Below the pieces are notes generated by a model. That model worked only from the letters and a program-made list of their open reading frames with translations, was not told where the DNA came from and did no database searches. Of a stretch of DNA of 64,000 nucleotides, positions 30,979 to 40,526 are shown in pieces. The position numbers were made by a program, and so were the translations under genes. Position 1 is the first letter of the stretch. The number at the start of each line of letters is the position of its first letter. Where the stretch lies: assembly GCF_035917675.1 (NCBI RefSeq), contig NZ_CP109104.1, forward strand, positions 496,001-560,000, read 5' to 3'. Origin of the DNA: Streptomyces sp. NBC_01775 (lineage in GTDB: Bacteria; Actinomycetota; Actinomycetes; Streptomycetales; Streptomycetaceae).

Positions 30979-31145
30979 CCGCTCCCCCGGATGGCACGCC
31001 GTGCGGAGTGACAGCGGCCGTGCGGTTCCCCTCCTGCTCCCGTACACGGTCTCTCTCCTCCTCCCCGCCACCACCGCGTCTCCCGTCCCGGGGGTGGGTG
31101 AGATGCTGGCGGTCCCGAAGGCGAGAGATCATGAAGGAGTTCCGG

Positions 31146-32600
31146 GTGTCCCTGCTCTTCCCCGCTCTGCACACGGCGTCCTCGCACACCGCTCTGCGCT
31201 TCGGCGACCGGGCCCTCAGCTTCCGCCAGCTCGCCGCGGCGGCGAGCGGCACGGCCGCCCGGCTCGACAGCGCGGCGCGGGTGGCCGTCTGGGCGACCCC
31301 CACCCTGGAGACCGCCGTCGGCGTGGTGGCCGGGCTGCTGGCGGGCGTGCCCGTCGTACCGGTGAACCCGAAGAGCGGCGAGCGCGAGCTGGCGCACATC
31401 ATCGCCGACAGCACACCCGCGATGGTGCTGACCGAGCCGGGAGCGGAGCTTCCCGAACCGCTGGCCGCGCTGCCGCGTACGGAGGTCGACGTCAGCGAGG
31501 AGGCCACGGAGGCCACCTGGGCACTGCCGCCCGAGCCGAACGCCGAGTCGCCGGCGCTCATCGTCTACACGTCCGGGACCACAGGACCGCCCAAGGGCGT
31601 CGTCCTCTCCCGGCGCGCGATCGCCAGCAATCTGGACGCGCTGGAGGACGCCTGGCAGTGGACCTCCGACGATGTGCTGGTGCACGCCCTGCCGCTGTTC
31701 CATGTGCACGGCCTGATCCTCGGCGTGCTCGGCCCTCTGCGGCGCGGCAGCACCCTGCGCCACCTGGGCGGCTTCAGCACGCAGGCCGTGACGGAGGAGC
31801 TGGCGGGCGGAGGCACGATGCTGTTCGGGGTGCCGACGATGTATCACCGCCTCGCCAACGCGTGCGAGGGCGATCCGGATCTGGTGGCGGCGCTGGCCGG
31901 CGCGCGGTTGCTGGTTTCCGGCTCCGCCGCGCTGCCGCTGCACGACCACGACCGCCTCACGGCCGCGACCGGCAAGCGGGTCATCGAGCGCTACGGCATG
32001 ACCGAGACGCTCATGAACACCAGTGTCCGCGCCGACGGAGTGCCCCGCCCCGGCACGGTCGGGGTGCCGCTGCGCGATGTCGACGTCCGGACTGTGGACG
32101 AGACAGGCAGGCGCGTCCCCGCCGAGGACACCGAGACGGTCGGCGAGCTCCAGGTGCGCGGGCCCAACCTCTTCACCGAGTACCTCAACCGCCCGGACGC
32201 GACTACCGAAGCCTTCGACGGCGGCTGGTTCCGCACCGGCGACATGGCCACACGGGATGCCGACGGGTACGTGCGCATCGTCGGCCGTAAGGCCACCGAC
32301 CTGATCAAGAGCGGCGGATACAAGATCGGCGCGGGCGAGATCGAGAACGTCCTCCTGGGTCACCCGGCCGTGGCGGAGGCAGCTGTCACCGGCGAGCCGG
32401 ACGAAGACCTGGGCGAGCGCATCGTCGCCTGGATCGTGCCCGCCCATGCCCAGCAGCCGCCGGACGGAAGAGAGCTCACCGACCTGGTGGCCCAGCAGCT
32501 CGCGCCGCACAAGAGGCCCCGGGAGGTGCGCTTCCTGGACGCTCTGCCGCGCAACGACATGGGCAAGGTGATGAAGCGGGAGCTGCCGGGGCAGGGCTGA
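31146..32600 (+). CDS. matB: Malonyl-CoA synthetase MatB
   Basis: 484 residues. I chose the GTG at 31146 because AAGGAG lies six bases before it and MSLLFPAL matches MatB N-termini; the ATG at 31131 contains that site. Acyl-CoA synthetase boxes are IVYTSGTTGPPKGVVLSRRA (P-loop), RYGMTETLMNTSVRADGVPR (MatB-like Thr/Met after GMTE), GWFRTGDMATRDADGYV and IKSGGYKIGAGEIE, with Lys in NDMGKVMKRE. It activates malonate to malonyl-CoA, a supply route for polyketide and fatty acid synthesis. Transcribed alone. Confidence 0.9.
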   Translation: MSLLFPALHTASSHTALRFGDRALSFRQLAAAASGTAARLDSAARVAVWATPTLETAVGVVAGLLAGVPVVPVNPKSGERELAHIIADSTPAMVLTEPGAELPEPLAALPRTEVDVSEEATEATWALPPEPNAESPALIVYTSGTTGPPKGVVLSRRAIASNLDALEDAWQWTSDDVLVHALPLFHVHGLILGVLGPLRRGSTLRHLGGFSTQAVTEELAGGGTMLFGVPTMYHRLANACEGDPDLVAALAGARLLVSGSAALPLHDHDRLTAATGKRVIERYGMTETLMNTSVRADGVPRPGTVGVPLRDVDVRTVDETGRRVPAEDTETVGELQVRGPNLFTEYLNRPDATTEAFDGGWFRTGDMATRDADGYVRIVGRKATDLIKSGGYKIGAGEIENVLLGHPAVAEAAVTGEPDEDLGERIVAWIVPAHAQQPPDGRELTDLVAQQLAPHKRPREVRFLDALPRNDMGKVMKRELPGQG

Positions 32601-32613
32601 GGCTGAGACGGAG

Positions 32614-32635
32614 GCCGAACCGGGGGGCCTTCGGC
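32614..32635. terminator. Hairpin between convergent genes
   Basis: GCCGAA (32614-32619) pairs with TTCGGC (32630-32635) around a GC-rich loop, 14 bases past matB and 31 bases before the end of the opposite gene. Short, but placed to stop both. Confidence 0.4.
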
Positions 32636-32665
32636 TGGACGGCGGGCCGCCTACGGCCGACCGGG

Positions 32666-33721
32666 TCAGGAGTGGGCGACCGTCCGGCTCGGGCCGGAGG
32701 ATGCCGCTGCCCCGGTCCGCCGCTCTCCGGTGCCGGCGGCGCGGGCCAGGCGACGGTAGGAGTCGAGGCGGTCGGCCGGGTCGTAGGTGTTGAGGGTCAG
32801 CAGGATCTCGTCCGCGCCCACGCGCTCCGCGAGCCCGGCCAGCGCCTCCGTCACCTCGGACTCGGTGCCGTGCAGTTGAGACAGGCGCGCCTCCTCGAGG
32901 GCTTCACGCTCCTTCGGCGTCATCGTGCGGGCCAGCACCTCATCCGCCGGGATGAGCGGGGTGAAGGAACCACGCGTCCTGGATACGGCCGTCGACCATG
33001 CCTCGGGGATCTGGAGCCGCGCCGCCTGTTCGCGGGTGTCGGCGACGGCGGCGTTCACCGCGACGACGACGTAGGGCGAGCCGCCCTCCTCGCGCGGCCG
33101 GAAGGCCTCGCGGTAGGTCCGGGCCGCCTCGCGCGTGCGCTGCTCGTCGCGGGAGGCACCGATGACCAGCGGCAGTCCGTGCTCCGCCGCGATGGCCGCG
33201 CCCGAGCCGACCGCGAGGACGAACGGCGGCACCCGCAGTCCCTCGGCGGGCCGGGCCCGCACCGGACCCGTTCCCTCGAAGTAGCCGAGGAGCTCGGAGA
33301 TCTGCTCGCCGAAGCCCTCCGCCGCGTCCTTGCCGACGCGCAGGGCCTTGCGTATCCCGTCGGTGAAGCCGACAGAACGCCCCAGACCCATGTCGATGCG
33401 GCCGGGAAAGAGCGACTCCAGCACACCGAACTGCTCTGCGACCACCAGGGGCTGATGGTTGGGGAGCATCACTCCCCCGGTGCCGACGCGGATACGTGAG
33501 GTCGCGGAGGCTACGGCTGAGGCCAGGACGGTCGGCGCCGAGCCCGCGATGCCGGGCACCGCGTGGTGCTCGGAGACCCAGAAGCGCAGGAACCCCAGCT
33601 CCTCGGCCTGCTGCGCGAAGCGCACCGTCTCGCGCAGGGCCTGGGCCGGGTGCTCGCCCTCACGGGTGAGGGAACGGTCGAGGACCGACAGGTGCACCGG
33701 GAGCCGCCGTAGTGAAGTCAC
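32666..33721 (-). CDS. LLM-class flavin-dependent oxidoreductase
   Basis: 351 residues, GTG 33721. The ribosome binding site is too close, so a downstream GTG (MHLSVLDRS) could be used. It has the bacterial luciferase fold: LGFLRFWVSEHHAVPGIAGS, then IRVGTGGVMLPNHQPLVVAE, and FPGRIDMGLGRSVGFTDG. These are hallmarks of the MsnO8/LuxA-like group that uses reduced flavin. Substrate unknown. The last 25 residues are disordered. Confidence 0.88.
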   Translation of the reverse strand: MTSLRRLPVHLSVLDRSLTREGEHPAQALRETVRFAQQAEELGFLRFWVSEHHAVPGIAGSAPTVLASAVASATSRIRVGTGGVMLPNHQPLVVAEQFGVLESLFPGRIDMGLGRSVGFTDGIRKALRVGKDAAEGFGEQISELLGYFEGTGPVRARPAEGLRVPPFVLAVGSGAAIAAEHGLPLVIGASRDEQRTREAARTYREAFRPREEGGSPYVVVAVNAAVADTREQAARLQIPEAWSTAVSRTRGSFTPLIPADEVLARTMTPKEREALEEARLSQLHGTESEVTEALAGLAERVGADEILLTLNTYDPADRLDSYRRLARAAGTGERRTGAAASSGPSRTVAHS

Positions 33722-33803
33722 CTCTGTTCCAACAGCCGCACCCGCTCAGGATTCCCGTCCGGCCCGCTCCGGCCCTCCCCTGCCCACAACCCCTCCCCCG
33801 CTC

Positions 33804-34481
33804 TCAGCCCTCTCCCGCCTCGGCTTCCTCCAGGAGGCCGGCGTCGTGGACGAGCAGCGCGATCTGGACGCGGTTGTTCAGGTCCAGCTTGGTCAGGATG
33901 CGGGAGACGTGCGTCTTGACCGTCGGAACGCTCATGTAGAGAGTCCTCGCGATCTCGGCGTTGGCACTGCCTGATCCGACCGCCACGGCGACCTCCCGCT
34001 CGCGCCCGCCGAGCCGGCCCAGGGCCTCGCGGGCGCGGGTCCTGCGGCTGTCCTGGCCGGCCGGAGTGACGTGGTGGATGAGCTGACGGGTCACCGCGGG
34101 CGAGAGCACGGCCTCGCCCGCGGCCACCTTGCGTATGGCGGCGAGGATCTCCGCGGGCGGGGTGTCCTTGAGCAGGAAACCCGCCGCCCCGGCGCGCAGG
34201 GCCCGCAACACCTGTGCGTCCGCGTGGAAGGTGGTCAGGACGATGACCTCCGGCGACTGGTCGCGCGCACGCAGTGCCTCCGTCGCCGCCAGCCCGTCCA
34301 TGGTGGGCATCCGGATGTCCATGAGGACCACGCCGGGCCGGTGCTCGTCGATCAGCGGCAGCACTTCGCTGCCGTCCGCCGCCTCTGCGACGATCTCGAC
34401 GTCCGAGGCTCCGTCCAGCATCAGCCTGAGCCCGGCTCGTACGAGCGCGTCATCGTCAACAAGGAGCACACGGAGGGTCAT
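33804..34481 (-). CDS. NarL/LuxR-family response regulator (orphan)
   Basis: 225 residues, ATG 34481. The receiver has DDD at 8-10, the phospho-Asp in VVLMDIRMPTMDG, Thr in VIVLTTFHAD and Lys in GFLLKDTPPAE. The LuxR HTH is GGREREVAVAVGSGSANAEI, then ARTLYMSVPTVKTHVSRILT. The usual histidine kinase partner is not adjacent; neighbours are an LLM oxidoreductase and an FAD monooxygenase, both on the same strand. Confidence 0.92.
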   Translation of the reverse strand: MTLRVLLVDDDALVRAGLRLMLDGASDVEIVAEAADGSEVLPLIDEHRPGVVLMDIRMPTMDGLAATEALRARDQSPEVIVLTTFHADAQVLRALRAGAAGFLLKDTPPAEILAAIRKVAAGEAVLSPAVTRQLIHHVTPAGQDSRRTRAREALGRLGGREREVAVAVGSGSANAEIARTLYMSVPTVKTHVSRILTKLDLNNRVQIALLVHDAGLLEEAEAGEG

Positions 34482-34535
34482 GCGCCTACGGTAGCCACCC
34501 CCGATGGGAAGTCAGCCGGGGCGTCCGGGTACGCG

Positions 34536-35861
34536 TCAAGGGTGCCCGGCTCCGATCGGCGTCTCCCAGTCGATGCGGTAGTGGAGCAGCCAGTTGGCGT
34601 CGCCGGTCCGCGGGGTGCCCGGCACAGGGGCGGTCCTGGGGACGTCGTCGGGGGTGTCACGGTGGCCGTCGGAGCCGCCAGGGCCCGAGGCGCCCGGACC
34701 CGAACCGTCCGGGCCCGGTGCGCGGGGCTCGGCCCGCCTGCCAGGGACGACACGGTTGTTCAACTGGGCGCTGCGCTCGACCACGGCCTCGACCCGCTCT
34801 CTGCGCAGCCGTTCGAACTCCGCGAAGGCCTCGCTCGGGGTGCCCAGATCGCGCAGGCACTTGGCGAGCACCACGCTGTCCTCGATCGCCATGGAGGCGC
34901 CCTGGGCGGCATTCGGAGCGGCGGCGTGCGCGGCATCGCCCAGGACGATCAGCGGGCCCTGGGACCAGACCGGAGTGCTGGCGATGTCGTAGGCGTTGCT
35001 GGCGACGATCTCGTCCCCCGTGGCCCGGACGATGTCGGCGGCCGGCGAGGCGTCTTCCGCGAAGAGACCCGCGACATGCTCCCGCCACCGCGCCTTCTGC
35101 GCGGGCGTTTCCGTCGCCAGCTGTTCGCGGCCCAGCTCCCGGCCAGGGGTGTTCGCGAACCACCAGACCTCTCCCCCTGGCGCCATGGTGCAGCCGAGGA
35201 AGGCCCGCGTCCCCTGGATCATCCGGTAGGTGCCCGGCACCGGAGCGGCCTCGGGCTGGACGTTCGCGGCGTAGCCGCACACCGTGGTCTGGCCGGTGTG
35301 GCGCGGCGTGGGTGCCTGGGGGTCGATGAGGCCGCGGGTCACCGAGTGGATGCCGTCGGCGCCGATCAGCAGGTCGCCCTCGGCGCTGCTGCCATCGGCG
35401 AACCGTGCGGTCACCCGGCCGTCGGATGCCTTGTCCGCGGAGACGAGGCGCTTGCCGTGCTCGATCCGGATGCCCCGGCGGGCCGCCTCGTCGTGCAGGG
35501 CGCGGTAGAGGGCGGCGCGTCGGAGGGTGCGCGGTTCGAGAACCTCGCCGCCTCCTCCCGGCTCCCCCGCCTTTCCGGGGGATGTCCCGCGGCCGGAGAC
35601 GGGCCGGATCCCGAGGCTGTCTCCTGTGTGCGAGAGCATCTCGATGCGCTCGGCCGGGAAGGACACATCGAGCACGGGCTGGTGCGCGTCGACGGTGCGC
35701 AGCGCCTCCAGGCCGTTGTGGAAGAGCACGAGGAAGGCACCCACGTCGTCCGCGCCCGTCGGATAGGACTCGTAGACGGTCGAGTCGATGCCCGCCTTGC
35801 GCAGGGACATCGCCGTCACCGCACCCGCGATGCCGCCGCCGACGATGAGGGCATGGGTCAT
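34536..35861 (-). CDS. FAD-dependent monooxygenase (PHBH fold)
   Basis: 441 residues, ATG 35861 with GGAGGCGGA upstream. FAD binding boxes are ALIVGGGIAGAVTAMSLRKA (GxGxxG), DLLIGADGIHSVTRG (DG motif) and LIVLGDAAHAAAPNAAQGAS (GD motif). The latter half is usual for aromatic hydroxylases. The C-terminal 60 residues carry a Pro/Gly-rich insert (AEPRAPGPDGSGPGASGPGG). It may act on an aromatic substrate or a polyketide-like compound. Confidence 0.9.
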   Translation of the reverse strand: MTHALIVGGGIAGAVTAMSLRKAGIDSTVYESYPTGADDVGAFLVLFHNGLEALRTVDAHQPVLDVSFPAERIEMLSHTGDSLGIRPVSGRGTSPGKAGEPGGGGEVLEPRTLRRAALYRALHDEAARRGIRIEHGKRLVSADKASDGRVTARFADGSSAEGDLLIGADGIHSVTRGLIDPQAPTPRHTGQTTVCGYAANVQPEAAPVPGTYRMIQGTRAFLGCTMAPGGEVWWFANTPGRELGREQLATETPAQKARWREHVAGLFAEDASPAADIVRATGDEIVASNAYDIASTPVWSQGPLIVLGDAAHAAAPNAAQGASMAIEDSVVLAKCLRDLGTPSEAFAEFERLRRERVEAVVERSAQLNNRVVPGRRAEPRAPGPDGSGPGASGPGGSDGHRDTPDDVPRTAPVPGTPRTGDANWLLHYRIDWETPIGAGHP

Positions 35862-36017
35862 TCCGCCTCCAGATGTGCCTTGCCGTTCCGTCCGTCCGTC
35901 TGACCGTACGGACCTCGCTCGGAGCCCCGAGGTTGCCCGGGTCCGCCCGCCTCACTCTTTCCGGGCGGATCTCAGGCTCTTTCCAGCGCGGCCCTCGGGA
36001 CGCTTCAAGGACAGGGC

Positions 36018-38699
36018 TCAGGACTCTGCCAGGACAGCGCCCAAGTAGGGCGCTGTGGCGCTGGTGGTGGAGCGGGCCACCTCGGCCGGCGTGCCGGCCG
36101 CGACGATCCGCCCGCCACGGTCCCCTCCCCCGGGCCCGAGGTCGATGACCCAGTCGGCGCCCGCGACGACGGTCAGGTCGTGTTCGACGACCACGACGCT
36201 GTGCCCGGCCCGCACCAGCCCGTGCAACTGCCGCAGCAGCACGTCGGTGTCGGCCGGGTGCAATCCGGTGGTGGGCTCGTCCAGGAGGTAGAGCGTGTGC
36301 CCGCGCCGGGTGCGCTGGAGTTCGCTGGCGAGCTTGATGCGCTGGGCCTCGCCGCCGGACAGCTCGGTCGCGGGCTGTCCCAGCCGCAGATAGCCGAGCC
36401 CGACCCGCCGCAGCGCGTCCAGCCCGCGTACGGCGGCGGGGACGTCGGCGAGGAACTCGGCTGCCCTGTCCACCGTCATCTCCAGCACGTCCGCGATGGT
36501 CGCGCCCCGGTAGGTGATCTGGAGGGTCTCGGGGTTGTAGCGGGCCCCGTGGCAGTCGGTGCAGGGGGCATAGGTGCCGGGCAGGAAGAGCAGCTCGACG
36601 GCGATGTAGCCCTCACCCTGACAGGTGGGGCAGCGGCCCTCGGCGACGTTGAAGGAGAAGCGGCCCGCGCCATAGCCGCGTTCCCTGGCCTCGTCGGTGG
36701 CGGCGAAGACCTTCCGCACCGCGTCGAACAATCCGGTGTAGGTGGCCAGGTTCGATCGCGGCGTGCGACCGATGGGCTTCTGGTCGACGCGCACGAGCCG
36801 GTCCACCGCCTCCAGCCCCTTGGCCGCGGCGACCCCCGCCTCGCGGTCCTCGACCGGAACGGGTCCCTCCGCACCCTCCGCTTCCTCGTCCTCCTCCGCC
36901 CCGGCACCGCCGCGCCGGGCGGCACCTGCCCGCGCACCGCCGCCGGTTCCGGTGCTCGCTCCGGTGCCGGTGTGGTCGGCGACGAGCCCCGCCAGCACCT
37001 GGCTGATCAGAGTCGACTTCCCGGACCCGGAGACCCCGGTGACCGCTGTGAAGACCCCGAGCGGAATCTCCACGTCCAGCCCCGTGAGGTTGTGCCGCGA
37101 CACGCCTTCCAGGATCAGCCAGCGCTCCGGTGCCCGGTGCCCGCCGCGAGCGGGCCCGTCGGTCCTGCCGGTGCCGGAAGGCCCCCCGTCGGCGTCGAAG
37201 GTGGCGGAGTCAGCGGCATCGGCGCCCGTGCCGGAACGTTCCAGCCCTGCCCCCGTCCCCGGCCCGGTGCCTGGCCCCGTCTCCGGGAAGAGGTAGCGCC
37301 GAGTGGCCGACGCCGCCACCTGGGCCAGCCCCGGGACAGGCCCGCTGAACAGCACCTCTCCCCCGTGCTCGCCCGCGAGCGGGCCCACGTCCACGACCCA
37401 GTCGGCCCGCCGCACCACCGCCATGGCGTGCTCGACGACGAACAGCGAGTTGCCCGCCACCTTGAGCCTGTCCAGCACGGTCAGCAGCGCCTCCGTGTCG
37501 GCCGGGTGGAGACCGGCCGAGGGCTCGTCGAGGACGTAGACGACTCCGAACAGCCCCGAACGCAACTGCGTCGCCAGCCGCAGCCGTTGCAGCTCGCCCG
37601 CCGAGAGGGTGGGGGTGGGCCGGTCCGTGCTCAGGTAGCCGAGGCCCAGCTCGGTGAGCACCTCGATACGGGAGACGAGGTCGCGGGAGAGGGTGGCGGC
37701 GACGCTCTCCCGGATCCCGCCCTCCCGGTGCCCCTCTCCCTCCCCTCCCTCCGTGCTGGGCCGGAGGATCTCGGCGAGCCGCTCCAGCGGGAGTGCGGCC
37801 AGCTCGGCGATGTCCCGGCCCGCGAACGTCACCTTCAGGGCCTCGGCGCGCAGGCGCCTGCCGCCGCAGACCGGACAGTCCGCACTCACCAGAAAGCGCC
37901 GCACCCGCTGCCGCAGGGTCGCGCTCTTCGTATCGGCGAAGGTGTGCAGGACATAGCGCTTCGCGCTCTGGTAGGTACCTTGGTACGGCCGGTGGATCCG
38001 CCCGGCCTCCCGCACGGGGTGGACGGTCACCACGGGCTGCTCGTCCGTGAACAGCAACCACTCCCGCTCCTCACGCGGCAGCTCCCGCCAGGGCCGGTCG
38101 ATGTCGTAGCCCATGGTGGCCGTGATGTCGCGCAGATTCTTGCCCAGCCACGCGCCGGGCCAGGCCGCGATGGCGCCCTCCCGGACGGTGAGGGAGGGGT
38201 CGGGCACCAGCGAGTCCTCTGTGACGCGGTGGACCGTCCCCAGCCCATGACACTCGGGGCAGGCCCCGGCCGCGGTGTTCGGCGAGAACGCGTCGGAATC
38301 CAGCCGCTGCGCACCCTCCGGATAGCTCCCGGCGCGGGAGAACAGCATGCGCAGCGAATTCGAGAGCGTCGTGACGGTGCCGACCGACGAGCGGCCCGTC
38401 GGCGCCGAGCGCCGCTGCTCCAGCGCCACCGCCGGGGGCAGCCCCGTGACCTCCTCCACCTTGGGCGCTCCGACCTGGTGGATCAGCCGCCTGGCGTACG
38501 GAGCTACGGACTCGAAGTAGCGCCGCTGTGCCTCCGCGTACAGCGTTCCGAAGGCGAGCGAGGACTTGCCGGAGCCGGAGACGCCGGTGAAGGCGACCAG
38601 CGCGTCCCGTGGGATGTCCACATCGACGCCCCGCAGATTGTGCTCACGGGCGCCGCGCACCCTCACGTAGCCGTCGTCCACATAGCCGTCGTCGCTCAT
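36018..38699 (-). CDS. UvrA-like ABC ATPase (UvrA2 type)
   Basis: 893 residues from ATG 38699. Two ABC cassettes are present: the first has FTGVSGSGKSSLAFGTLYAE and LSAGELQRLRLATQLRSGLF, the second has VTGVSGSGKSTLISQVLAGL and LSGGEAQRIKLASELQRTRR. Zinc-site cysteines occur at ACPECHGLG, CPVCGGRRL, CPTCQGEGY and CTDCHG. A Gly/Ala/Asp-rich linker of about 60 residues lies between the halves, with a second acidic insert after the second Walker A. The segment for UvrB binding seems reduced, as in UvrA2/DrrC-type proteins linked with drug or DNA-adduct tolerance. A separate housekeeping uvrA presumably exists. Confidence 0.88.
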   Translation of the reverse strand: MSDDGYVDDGYVRVRGAREHNLRGVDVDIPRDALVAFTGVSGSGKSSLAFGTLYAEAQRRYFESVAPYARRLIHQVGAPKVEEVTGLPPAVALEQRRSAPTGRSSVGTVTTLSNSLRMLFSRAGSYPEGAQRLDSDAFSPNTAAGACPECHGLGTVHRVTEDSLVPDPSLTVREGAIAAWPGAWLGKNLRDITATMGYDIDRPWRELPREEREWLLFTDEQPVVTVHPVREAGRIHRPYQGTYQSAKRYVLHTFADTKSATLRQRVRRFLVSADCPVCGGRRLRAEALKVTFAGRDIAELAALPLERLAEILRPSTEGGEGEGHREGGIRESVAATLSRDLVSRIEVLTELGLGYLSTDRPTPTLSAGELQRLRLATQLRSGLFGVVYVLDEPSAGLHPADTEALLTVLDRLKVAGNSLFVVEHAMAVVRRADWVVDVGPLAGEHGGEVLFSGPVPGLAQVAASATRRYLFPETGPGTGPGTGAGLERSGTGADAADSATFDADGGPSGTGRTDGPARGGHRAPERWLILEGVSRHNLTGLDVEIPLGVFTAVTGVSGSGKSTLISQVLAGLVADHTGTGASTGTGGGARAGAARRGGAGAEEDEEAEGAEGPVPVEDREAGVAAAKGLEAVDRLVRVDQKPIGRTPRSNLATYTGLFDAVRKVFAATDEARERGYGAGRFSFNVAEGRCPTCQGEGYIAVELLFLPGTYAPCTDCHGARYNPETLQITYRGATIADVLEMTVDRAAEFLADVPAAVRGLDALRRVGLGYLRLGQPATELSGGEAQRIKLASELQRTRRGHTLYLLDEPTTGLHPADTDVLLRQLHGLVRAGHSVVVVEHDLTVVAGADWVIDLGPGGGDRGGRIVAAGTPAEVARSTTSATAPYLGAVLAES

Positions 38700-38772
38700 A
38701 CGTCCATGATCGGCCACCGGCCCGGCGGTCCGCAGCAGGGGTGGGGCTCGTGGGCGTGAGAGGAGGCCGCGG

Positions 38773-40263
38773 GTGGTACCCATGGCCGCCATGGAGTGGT
38801 TCACGCCTTGGTTCTCCGCGCCCGGGTACGGGCTGAGCCGACTGGTGCTCCAGCGCGCCCTCGCCGGTGTCTACCTCGTCGCCTTCCTCTCGGCCGCGTT
38901 CCAGTTCCGGGCGCTGCTGGGCGAGCGGGGGCTGCTGCCCTCGGCGGCGTTCGTGCGGCGCGTGCCTTTCCGTGCTTCGCCGAGCCTGTTCCACTGGCGC
39001 TGCTCGGACCGTTTCACCGGAGGCTGCGCCTGGGCCGGGGCCGCGCTCGCCGCCGCTGTGGTGGCGGGCGCGGCGGACGCTGTGCCGCTGTGGGCCGCGA
39101 TGGTGATGTGGGCGCTGCTGTGGTTCCTCTACCTCTCGTTCGTGAACGTGGGCCAGATCTTCTACGCCTTCGGCTGGGAGTCCCTCCTGCTCGAAGCGGG
39201 CTTCCTCGCGATCTTCCTGGGCAACGCGCACACGGCCCCGCCCGTGCTGATGCTGTGGCTGATGCGCTGGCTGCTGTTCCGCGTGGAGTTCGGCGCCGGT
39301 CTGATCAAGTGGCGCGGCGACCGCTGCTGGCGCGATCTGACCTGCCTGTACTACCACCACGAGACCCAGCCGATGCCCGGCCCGCTGAGCTGGTACTTCC
39401 ACCATCTGCCCAAGCCTCTGCACCGTGCGGAAGTGGCCGCCAACCACTTCGCCCAGCTCGTCGTCCCCTTCGGGCTGTTCTTCCCGCAGCCCGTGGCCAC
39501 GGTCGCGGCGGGGCTCGTGATCGTCACCCAGCTCTGGCTGGTCCTTTCGGGCAACTTCGCCTGGCTGAACTGGCTGACCATCATCTTTGCCCTCGCCGCC
39601 GTCGATCCCTCCCCCCTCGGCGGCACCCCTTCCTACGATCCGACGCCGCTGTGGTTCGCCGTTGTGGTGTGCGCGGCCTCCCTCCTCGTGGTGGTGCTCA
39701 GCTACTGGCCGGCCCGCAATCTGCTCAGCCGTACCCAGCAGATGAACCGCTCGTTCAACTCCCTCCATCTGGTCAACACCTACGGTGCCTTCGGCAGCGT
39801 GACCCGCGTCCGGCAGGAGATCGTGCTGGAGGGCACGGACGCGGAGCGGGTCGGCTCCGGGACGGTGTGGCGCGAGTACGAGTTCAAGGGCAAGCCCGGC
39901 GATGTGCGGCGCATGCCACGGCAGTTCGCGCCGTACCACCTCCGGCTGGACTGGCAGATGTGGTTCGCCGCGCTCTCCCCCGCCTACACCCGCGGCTGGT
40001 TCGAGCCGCTCGTCGCCCGGCTGCTGGAGAACGACCGGGCGACCTTGCGGCTGCTGCGTACCAACCCGTTCCCGGACCGGCCACCCACGCATGTGCGCGC
40101 CGTGCTGTACCGCTACCGCTTCAGCACTCGGGAGGAGCGGCGCGAGACCGGGGCGTGGTGGCACCGCACGCTGGTGCGGGAGTTCCTGCCCCCGGTGCAC
40201 GCGGTGAGCCACAGCACGGGAAGCGGTGCGGGAAACGGTGCGGGGAGCCACCCGTACCGGTGA
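38773..40263 (+). CDS. Lipase maturation factor (LMF1-like) membrane protein
   Basis: 496 residues. The GTG at 38773 has AGGAGG six bases upstream; ATGs at 38782 and 38791 are alternatives. Several membrane helices lie in residues 20-340 (VYLVAFLSAAFQFRALLG, then VMWALLWFLYLSFVNVGQIF). Family signatures are QIFYAFGWESLLLEAGFLAI, WLLFRVEFGAGLIKWRGDRC and YYHHETQPMPGPLSWYFHHL. The C-terminal region is soluble (YEFKGKPGDVRRMPRQFAPY, then HLRLDWQMWFAALSP). In animals LMF1 matures lipases in the ER; the bacterial role is not established. Confidence 0.9.
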   Translation: MVPMAAMEWFTPWFSAPGYGLSRLVLQRALAGVYLVAFLSAAFQFRALLGERGLLPSAAFVRRVPFRASPSLFHWRCSDRFTGGCAWAGAALAAAVVAGAADAVPLWAAMVMWALLWFLYLSFVNVGQIFYAFGWESLLLEAGFLAIFLGNAHTAPPVLMLWLMRWLLFRVEFGAGLIKWRGDRCWRDLTCLYYHHETQPMPGPLSWYFHHLPKPLHRAEVAANHFAQLVVPFGLFFPQPVATVAAGLVIVTQLWLVLSGNFAWLNWLTIIFALAAVDPSPLGGTPSYDPTPLWFAVVVCAASLLVVVLSYWPARNLLSRTQQMNRSFNSLHLVNTYGAFGSVTRVRQEIVLEGTDAERVGSGTVWREYEFKGKPGDVRRMPRQFAPYHLRLDWQMWFAALSPAYTRGWFEPLVARLLENDRATLRLLRTNPFPDRPPTHVRAVLYRYRFSTREERRETGAWWHRTLVREFLPPVHAVSHSTGSGAGNGAGSHPYR

Positions 40264-40299
40264 CGGGGTGGCCCGGCCCCGGTGCGGGAGTGTCCGGGT

Positions 40300-40522
40300 C
40301 AGGGCGGGGCCAGGGCCGTCCGCCGATGCGTTCGATGTCCGCGTTGAAGCGCCGCAGGTAGGCGGCGAAGGCGGCGATGTCGCCGTCCGGCCAGCCGGCC
40401 ATGACCCGGTCCAGGGAGCGCACGACACCCTCACGCTCCTCGTCGAGCATGCGCGCGCCCTTGTCGGTGACGCGGAACTTGCGGGCCATGCCGCCCTCAA
40501 CGGGCCATGTCGCCCTCACCAT
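40300..40522 (-). pseudogene. MarR-family regulator remnant
   Basis: The frame gives EGGMARKFRVTDKGARMLDE, then VMAGWPDGDIAAFAAYLRRF and NADIERIGGRPWPRP. That is the wing and C-terminal dimer helix of a MarR regulator of the type with a WPxxDxxxF-xxLxRFN tail. The N-terminal helices and recognition helix are missing; in their place the DNA is low-complexity repeats (40527-40660). The frame also runs on past the expected end. It is divergent from the broken MFS gene, so the original regulator-transporter pair has decayed together. Confidence 0.5.
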
Positions 40523-40526
40523 GCTT

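Noticed and set aside
36180..38759. 859-codon plus-strand frame opposite the UvrA-like gene
   Set aside because: The UvrA motifs on the minus strand settle the coding strand.
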